DNA from: Apostichopus japonicus
Taxonomy: Eukaryota > Echinodermata > Holothuroidea > Aspidochirotida > Stichopodidae
DNA length: 64,000 bases
Reading direction: 5' to 3'
Assembly: GCF_037975245.1 (NCBI RefSeq)
Contig: NC_092582.1
Location: 580,001 to 644,000, forward strand
Shown in pieces: positions 58,221 to 64,000 of this stretch (positions are counted from its first letter, which is position 1; each line of letters begins with the position of its first letter). The translations under genes and the position numbers were made by a program. Under the pieces are notes generated by a model. That model saw nothing but the letters and a program-made list of their open reading frames with translations. It made no database searches and was not told the origin of the DNA.

Positions 58221-58920
58221 GGTTTTTATGGAGAACACTTTAACCTTCCCAACCACAGAGCTCCCAACTGACCCACAATTCGCGGGTTGGACCCGCATTC
58301 TAACACCCGAAGCCCCTGACCCGCTCAAGCATCCCAAAAACCTGCATTGTAATTGACAAGTATACATAAAAAAAAATTGCATGAAATTTGGACCTAGCAA
58401 CCATCATTTCTTTAGCATTTAGCATAATAGAGTATAAAACCTCCTTTACATCATCATTTGAACCTCAAATTAGGCTATATTTCATTTCATTGGGACGAGC
58501 AGCGAACATTTTCATGCCACGGGCAAGAATGAATTATCACCTACTACTCAATTTATTGATGTTACACACAAAAAAATGCATATTTCTCAGAAAATTGTGG
58601 GTGACAAAAAGCCTTTCTAGGTGCCACCAGTTTACATGTAGGCATCACCAGGATTCCCCCCAAAAAAATAAAAAGGGGAGGGAGACACCCCCCATATACC
58701 CCTCCCCCAGGACGGCAATTCGTGGCATGGACCAGCATTTGCCTTCTCAAGAGTTGGGAGCTATGCAACCATGCCATTAACGACATGTCTCTACAGGACC
58801 AGGGCATTGAATCCTTAGGTAGCCGTCCTGAGCTAGTGCGAATCAGCAGAGAGAGGTTGTGGATGCTACGCCTTCGCACCATTCAACCTCATGGGCTCAA
58901 CATTCAGGAAGGACATGACT
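58221..58920 (+). pseudogene. GIY-YIG/Penelope-type C-terminal exon split by an element
   Basis: An acceptor CCTTTTAG (58,213-58,220) opens FYGEHFNLPN. The 510-bp CAGAGCTCCC element interrupts here. Then HAINDMSLQDQGIESLG and SRERLWMLRLRT-IQPHGLN follow, and TAA at 58,918. The H-F-N-x-P-x-H-x-x-x-D-M and R-E-x-x-W-x-x-x-L-x-T-x-x-P-x-G-L-N patterns are those of the C-terminal end of Penelope-type GIY-YIG endonuclease domains. The two halves are in the same frame once the insertion and one target duplicate are discounted. The catalytic N-terminal part of the domain is not recognised upstream. Confidence 0.6.
58256..58765. mobile_element. CAGAGCTCCC element, copy 3, perfect 6-bp TSD
   Basis: Starts CAGAGCTCCCAACT, ends AGTTGGGAGCTATG, flanked by exact CAACCA (58,250-58,255 and 58,766-58,771). 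This copy lies outside the hAT-like host element, proving the segment is independently mobile. It interrupts a coding exon. Confidence 0.85.
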
Positions 58921-58929
58921 AACTTTTCT

Positions 58930-59270
58930 TCATTCCCCCTCCTTCTCCCCTTGCCCCCTCCCCCATTACTCCTCTTCTCATAGCTTTTTCCACCCCTTTT
59001 TTTCTCCACACTTTTCTGTCGTTGTCCTTCTCCAGTTTATTCCCTACCCCTTCCCTTAATCCTCTCTTTGTCCCTCCACTGTTTATCTCCTACCTATCCT
59101 CTTCCCCTGTTGTTTTTTATCTTTCATTCTTCTCTCCATCCCTTGTCTACTAATCCCCTTACATCTATCTCTTTGTGTTCACCATGCTCATTAACCTGTC
59201 TGTATTATGTGCTTGTTTTTTTCTACACAGGCTCTCTAGTGGATAAGCTGTTTGCTCACTGTTTTATTTT
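58930..59270. other. Pyrimidine-rich 3-prime stretch
   Basis: CT-rich sequence following the split exon. No gene recognised. 59,271-59,821 is featureless up to the right TIR. Confidence 0.4.
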
Positions 59271-59910
59271 ATTTTGAACTCAAGTATTGAAGAACGTTAG
59301 GCCAGAAGCAAGTCGTTTCGTCAAATAACAGTACATAAGCAGCACACATTCAGTCACATGTTTGTAGAGAATTACACGACGAAACTATTCGCATTTTATT
59401 TCTGCAACAATTTCTCCAACAAAAATCGGCAGCACGAGATCATACGGGCCCATATGACTTTCCATAACAACTACCTGCTGCTACGAGCTGGTATAACGTT
59501 TTCTCAGCAGTACAATATGCACTGTTCCATATAGCAAATCGAAAAATTGCGTAACTCGAATAGGACACAGTACAACTACACAAAAGTGCCTATAGGTTAC
59601 GCAACACTGAGAGGCAGATTAGAATCTCGGAAATCTGATACCTTCGCGGTAACGGTACCCATTTGCGTATGCTGTTTATAGCTAAGGATGAGAATGCCAT
59701 ATTAAAGAAATGAATATGTTGCCGCTGTGAGAAGAGGGCAGCATTGTTTTTATTTTTTAATCGGGGAATACGTTGAGACAAGATTTTTGATTTTAGCAAT
59801 TTCCTAGCTGAGAGTGTGCCTTTAAATCGAAGGCTACGTATTCGATCTATACATATGAAATAACACATACACATTTTGTCTTGATGCGTTATTCAGATTT
59901 CATGACATAC

Positions 59911-60102
59911 TTTTAGTACAAGTTGGTGCATCTCCTCGCCATTGTCCATTAAGACATTGCTTCGTGTCACTTGTTCGATGTCCACGCTCAGTACATACAA
60001 AGGTAGCAGTGGTACCGTGTGGTCTGGTTCCTCGCTCCACTGAGACTCTGTTATATTCAACTCTCCATTGGCCAACACCAATATCATCCTCATTACAGGG
60101 TT
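59911..60102 (-). CDS. Gene A exon: sushi domain (trio 1, first)
   Basis: 192 bp, phase 1 to phase 1, acceptor GACATCAG, donor GTATGT. Encodes PCNEDDIGVGQWRVEYN, GTTATFVCTERGH, KQCLNGQWRGDAPTC. Almost identical to 61,613-61,804 (CNEDDI against CSEDDV). Complete sushi domain. Confidence 0.88.
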
Positions 60103-60365
60103 CTGATGTCAATACAAAAGAACATGTGTAATAAACGAGTTTTGAACCAATTTCGCTTTTTCATTTATGAAATGAGCTTGAATCTGAAGAGAAAATAATG
60201 CAGATGGGACGGACATGCATTGTGCAGTGTAAAGAAATAACGTCATATTACTGTATATTTGCTTCAATCTTTGGAAAATGTCAAAACTGTTAAATTTTCT
60301 TTAGACGAGTTACATGTGTATAAATTTCAGAACGGCAATGTATATATTGATATTTGCCAACATAC

Positions 60366-60572
60366 TTATTGTACAACGTGGGTATGTATTTGGTCCCCTC
60401 CACTCTCCTTTTCTGCATGTACGTTGCTCATCATTAACATTTTCAAGGACGAAACCTTCTTCCACACAATGAAATGTTGCCAGGGTGAAAGGCGGGTAAT
60501 GAGAACCATCACTTTCTTCACTATAAGTAACTGCCAGGTAATCTGGATGGTTCACCAAGCGAGGACAGGGAT
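60366..60572 (-). CDS. Gene A exon: sushi domain (trio 2, third)
   Basis: 207 bp, phase 1 to phase 1, acceptor TTTTCAG, donor GTATGT. Encodes DPCPRLVNHPDYLAV, TLATFHCVEEGFVLEN, RTCRKGEWRGPNTYPRC. Tandem partner of 43,525-43,731. Confidence 0.88.
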
Positions 60573-60781
60573 CTGAAAATCGAGGATCCGTTAATAAATA
60601 TTCCAAAATATATACAATAGGTAAACGAAAGAAGTTTGATGAGTAGCATGAGTAATTGTACATTGCGTGGTAGATCATAATTAACATTAACATTCGAATA
60701 AAGACTACATCCGGTATGCTCAATGGGAAACAATGGGACTGTAGCTGCAGAAGTTAGTAGATCAACGTGTGTATTCCTTAC

Positions 60782-60955
60782 TTTCGACACATCGCGGTAG
60801 AGCCGTTGTCCAGCTTCCCAAATCACGTACCGAGTCCTCCATTTCCGTGGCTCGGTAACCCACCTTACAAGCTACGTTTCTTATTGTTCCTTGCTCTGGG
60901 TTATCCGTGGAATAATGACCACGTCCATTCCGTATGTTTTGGTGGACACATGGAA
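60782..60955 (-). CDS. Gene A exon: sushi domain lacking its third Cys (trio 2, second)
   Basis: 174 bp, phase 1 to phase 1, acceptor TTTCAG, donor GTAAGG. Encodes VPCVHQNIRNGRGHY, RNVACKVGYRATEMEDSVR, DLGSWTTALPRCVE. Open throughout, but the third sushi Cys is CGT (Arg) where the duplicate at 50.9k has TGT, so one of the two disulfides cannot form. Unusual for a functioning CCP domain. Confidence 0.82.
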
Positions 60956-61612
60956 CTGAAATGTACAAGAATGTTTCAATTTCATTACGTTAGATAATAT
61001 ATAATGATATAGAAGCAGGACTCTGTGCTTTGTTATATCGAAGCGTATTATTTTCAGCTTGATTTCTTCACATCATGAAAATTACGTAAACCGGACTGAA
61101 TCTGTATCACATACATTGCAAGAAAGTAAAAAGGATTGCAAGAAAGTAAAAAGGAGTGTAAAAACGAAACGACGTCCTTCGTAATTTTCAGCACCTTTTA
61201 AAGAAAAATCATTTAAACGAATTAAGATTTACCTTTAAAGATACATGTTGTAGAAATGATTAACCTTAAATTCCTTTGTCCTTATCCGGGTTAATATAAT
61301 ATATAATAATGTATAAATATTTACATTTTGTGAATCAGTATACCGTTTAATTATTGTGTCACTGGTCATGGTGTTTATTTAGATACCGTTCGAATAGTGA
61401 TCTTTCCTCTAAATCCATATGACCCAAGATTGGGTTCCACTAAGTTGTAAAGGTTCAATCATTGTCAATCATAGTAGGTCTCTGTTGCTTCATTTATGAA
61501 ATATAGGCCTATCAGGCCATTGCCAAAATCGAAGGCTACGTATTCGATCTACACATATGAAATAACACATTCACATATTGTCTTGATGCGTTATTCAGAT
61601 TTCATGACATAC

Positions 61613-61804
61613 TTTTAGTACAAGTTGGTGCATCTCCTCGCCATTGTCCATTAAGACATTGCTTCGTGTCACTTGTTCGATGTCCACGCTCAGTACATAC
61701 AAAGGTAGCAGTGGTACCGTGTGGTCTGGTTCCTCGCTCCACTGAGACTCTGTTATATTCAACTCTCCATTGGCCAACACCAACATCATCCTCACTACAG
61801 GGTT
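61613..61804 (-). CDS. Gene A exon: sushi domain (trio 2, first)
   Basis: 192 bp, phase 1 to phase 1, acceptor GACATCAG, donor GTATGT. Encodes PCSEDDVGVGQWRVEYN, GTTATFVCTERGH, KQCLNGQWRGDAPTC. It is the first gene A exon recognised in transcript direction; no signal peptide was found upstream to the window edge, so the 5-prime end is probably outside or unrecognised. Confidence 0.88.
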
Positions 61805-61960
61805 CTGATGTCAATAAACAGAACATGTGTAAAAAAACGAGTTTTGAACCTATATCGCTTTTTCATTTATGAAATGAGCTTGAAATCTGAAGAGGAAATA
61901 ATGCAGATGGGACGTACACGCATTGTACAGTGTTATGAAATAACGTTATATTACTGAGTA

Positions 61961-62297
61961 GAGATGACGATGGTGAGGGACACTTGCCTTGTTATATAAA
62001 TGAGGATATTGTTTTAATTGATAATATTTTTTTTAATATTAGTATTATTTTTTATTAATTCTATATACATTTTGATATTGAATTTACATATGAATTATTG
62101 ATATGAATTTGATATAAACTATTGATATGATTTTTTATATATGATTTTTATTTTGTTTATATTGTTTACTATTATTATCATTCTTTTTTATTAAAATCAA
62201 TTTTGTGATGTCATATGACAGAACGCCCTCCATTGACAAAGTTTAAGGCCTAAGCGCGCCTTCCTATTCCAAAGTTTTGAGATAGAAACATGACACG
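61961..62297. other. Very AT-rich gap
   Basis: Dominated by T-rich and TATTGATATGA-like sequence near 62,000-62,190. No feature. Confidence 0.5.
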
Positions 62298-62573
62298 TTG
62301 GCAACAAATTCTGACATGATTGGCATCAACAGCGGGGTGTGTCAGTGGTTGAAAAGGCATCTTAATGAGGAGTTGAAGTATAGTTCTCTTATAACAGATG
62401 ATGAGAATGATGACGAAGCAGAAAACAGAGAAGTCTTTAGAAATTATTGCGTTGGAGTATTGTTAATAACCAGTCATAACTTTGAAAATGGGATGAGGGT
62501 ATTTTCACTATACGAGTTTATTTTCACACATGGAGACAAACGGACGTATATTAATTCTGAAAGGAATGATTAA
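62298..62573 (+). CDS. Unrecognised ORF, acidic middle
   Basis: An open frame of 91 codons, MATNSDMIGINSGVCQWLKR at the start, then an acidic TDDENDDEAENREV and a hydrophobic YCVGVLLITS. No family recognised. It opens a plus-strand run of frames with a base composition unlike the AT-rich introns, so may be part of a mobile or viral-like unit extending right. Confidence 0.3.
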   Translation: MATNSDMIGINSGVCQWLKRHLNEELKYSSLITDDENDDEAENREVFRNYCVGVLLITSHNFENGMRVFSLYEFIFTHGDKRTYINSERND

Positions 62574-62839
62574 GGGCGAATCAGGGTACCCATATGTTTA
62601 ACCTAATGTTTTTGATGGAAAAAGCTTACAGTCGTTTCATTGTTCTAAGATTAAAAACAGAGATATAAGTGTGTTGTAAAAAGCTGTATAAGATCACTCT
62701 CTATCGAAGCATTTCACTGTTTACATCGTTCCTCAACGTTCTTTCTCAACCAATCTCAAATCTGTGGACATAGCTATTTTTCCAGCTTCAACTTTATGAA
62801 AAGTTCGGACTTGGAACATTATTACTGTTTATCTCAAAG

Positions 62840-63261
62840 TTTGGAGTTCCTCATTTTTACGGATTCTTTGATTTGGACGACATTTACATCATGGCTTTTC
62901 CAATCGCAACGATGACTCTGTGCGTCAAGGCGTGAAGAGACTGCGCCGTAAACACACAGTGCCGTTAGACTTGAACTTCATTAATATGGCCAAATTTGGA
63001 AAAGGTGTAACGCCCCAACGCCTCAAGACGAAAAAACCCGTCTCCAATGCCCGAGCCCGATTAAGCGGTCGCCGCAGCCACCTCCACCAACGGTATCGCC
63101 ATTGGCAGAGAATTACGACGCAGCAGGTTGCAAACCAAACACATGTGAGTAAACCTACTGTGTTTCATCTCGAAGGCAATACATACGTACCGTTACATAC
63201 ATTTCGTTGCAAGGCTTACGCTACCATAAGACAATGTTATAGCAAGGATGTGTGTGTGTGA
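62840..63261 (+). CDS. Unrecognised basic ORF
   Basis: A frame from about 62,846 (FYGFFDLDDIYIMAF) breaks by a stop, and an overlapping frame at 62,920-63,261 encodes a basic protein with RQGVKRLRRKHTVPLDLN, MAKFGKGVTP, and ARARLSGRRSHLHQRYRHW. The composition suggests nucleic-acid binding, which is only an inference. No family recognised. Confidence 0.3.
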
Positions 63262-63391
63262 TGCGTTACTACCAGGAAAATCAGGTCTTACTTTATCCGT
63301 CAAACAGTGGGGTGAATTAATTTGTTAATGACGCATATTAGTAATGCACTGAAGGAAGTTGAAAAGAACCCTTTGCCTTCACGTTTAATAT

Positions 63392-63646
63392 ATGACAAAC
63401 ATCATTTACAACCTGAGAATGAAACTAGCACGCTTGAAAAACCCTTTCAAAATGATAGGCTTATCTCATTGGACGGGGAAGACATTTATCAGTCTACGTG
63501 AGCGCATACGATACAGAGAGTTTGGAAAATGTTATCCGACAAAGAAAGGTATAAATATAACGGGGGAGCAGTGGAATTGGAGATTATTTGTGCCTGACAT
63601 TGACGAAAAGCTCGCAGCGATGATTGCTGATTGTAACAGGATTTAG
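63392..63646 (+). CDS. PC4/p15-like ssDNA-binding ORF
   Basis: 84 codons: SHWTGKTFISLRERIRY followed by YPTKKGINITGEQWNW and PDIDEKLAAM. The PC4 (Sub1/p15) core reads g-K-x-x-I-D-I-R-E, then P-T-K-K-G-I-S-L-T-x-E-Q-W and an Ile/Asp-rich helix. The match is good around KKGINITGEQW. PC4-type domains bind single-stranded DNA and act as transcription cofactors; the role here is unknown. The start is the first ATG; an upstream exon is possible. Confidence 0.5.
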   Translation: MTNIIYNLRMKLARLKNPFKMIGLSHWTGKTFISLRERIRYREFGKCYPTKKGINITGEQWNWRLFVPDIDEKLAAMIADCNRI

Positions 63647-63662
63647 TATTCACGTTGTTCGT

Positions 63663-63968
63663 ATTATGTTTCAGGATGAAACTGAAGTGATCTGGGTACT
63701 GGATTCTGATGAGGAGGCAGAACTGGAGACCCCGATCGTCAATGTACGCCAACCGGATATAGAGGCACCCCAAGTTTCTATGCATATCAAGAGGCGAAAC
63801 CCCAGATGTGATGCAGAGAGACTGTTAGATCAAGACATCGTTGTAGATGAGGTCCAGACAACGACAACCGAACACGAAAAGACATCGCAACGATTAGCAA
63901 AGAAAGTATTTTGCAAAGAACTTCAGCATACAATAAAACAAAAATGTAATGATTTGTGTTACCGTTGA
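63663..63968 (+). CDS. Unrecognised acidic ORF after PC4-like ORF
   Basis: Open frame of up to 114 codons; a possible acceptor TGTTTCAG at 63,667-63,674 would start it at DETEVIWVLDSDEEAELETP. Contains a second acidic patch and KTSQRLAKKVFCKEL near the end, stop at 63,966. No family recognised. It may be spliced to or frame-linked with the PC4-like ORF. Confidence 0.3.
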   Translation: MMFQDETEVIWVLDSDEEAELETPIVNVRQPDIEAPQVSMHIKRRNPRCDAERLLDQDIVVDEVQTTTTEHEKTSQRLAKKVFCKELQHTIKQKCNDLCYR

Positions 63969-64000
63969 AGTGTGGACCATCAGTGTCAAATTGAGCACGA

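Larger units (their letters stand above)
51554..59821. mobile_element. 8.27-kb insertion with 24-bp TIRs and TTAA flanks
   Basis: The ends are AAGCACACTCTCAGCTAGGA and, inverted, AGGCACACTCTCAGCTAGGA; both continue with AATT, 23 of 24 identical. TTAA flanks both sides (51,550-51,553 and 59,822-59,825). The duplicated intron of gene A is continuous at about 61,505-61,535 and lacks the insert. TTAA targeting points to piggyBac- or Kolobok-type transposition, an inference since no transposase is recognised. It contains several nested elements and, on the plus strand, candidate exons including a GIY-YIG-type C-terminus at 58.2-58.9k. Between these I see AT-rich sequence without clear genes. Confidence 0.72.
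60160..61960. repeat. 1.70-kb sushi-trio duplication unit (compact copy)
   Basis: TCATTTATGAAATGAGCTTG occurs at about 60,161 and 61,863. The sequence between matches, in pieces, 43.3-43.77k, 50.64-51.55k and 59.83-60.15k. It is the undisturbed copy of the unit that was split by two insertions. Confidence 0.88.

Overview
The window looks like AT-rich nuclear DNA from a marine invertebrate, most likely a deuterostome such as an echinoderm. The evidence is short phase-1 exons in long introns, sushi/Ig/F-type-lectin modules, (TA)n tracts, nested TIR elements and echinoderm-style AGGCCTA motifs. The species is an inference. No bacterial gene organisation is visible. Nearly all supportable host coding sequence is on the minus strand, as small exons that almost all begin and end in phase 1, so exons can be duplicated or skipped without shifting the frame.

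Three minus-strand modular genes or gene parts can be drawn; how exons group into genes is my inference. Gene A (about 61.8k down to 33.4k) has at least eight sushi (CCP) exons followed by an F-type lectin domain split over three exons. Its first three sushi exons are a tandem copy (period about 1.70 kb) of the next three. The second copy has been stretched to about 17 kb by two large insertions, at about 43.77-50.64k and 51.55-59.82k. Gene B (33.78k down to 21.24k) looks nearly complete: a signal-peptide exon, a long sushi-like exon, three sushi-Ig pairs (two of them a recent 972-bp tandem duplication, one with a frameshift), and a last sushi exon whose stop codon lies 12 bp from a (GAT)30 microsatellite. 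Part C (16.9k down to the left edge, continuing outside) carries an eight-cysteine WAP-like module three times, a double sushi exon, and two decayed exons at 16-17k. A small frameshifted ORF with a possible signal peptide and a hydrophobic tail lies at 13.7-14.0k.

The remainder is mostly mobile and repetitive DNA: a 3.9-kb satellite array (1.5-5.4k), a foldback element (8.7-9.45k), nested hAT-like elements with target duplications (10.7-12.5k, 42.2-43.3k, 46.1-46.5k, 53.3-53.9k), a separate CAGAGCTCCC family with 6-bp duplications, tRNA-like SINEs beside a perfect 110-bp inverted repeat (17.7-19.1k), relics of tyrosine-recombinase retrotransposons (24.7-27.1k and 34.6-36.4k), a tandem Penelope-like array broken by two inverted copies of a 2-kb TIR element (44.4-50.5k), and an 8.27-kb TTAA-flanked insertion (51,554-59,821) containing a GIY-YIG-type C-terminal exon. 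On the right edge a plus-strand cluster includes a PC4-like ORF.

The most notable theme is a fast-changing family of secreted or surface recognition-type modules. Several exon copies are damaged in different places while keeping splice sites and symmetric phases.
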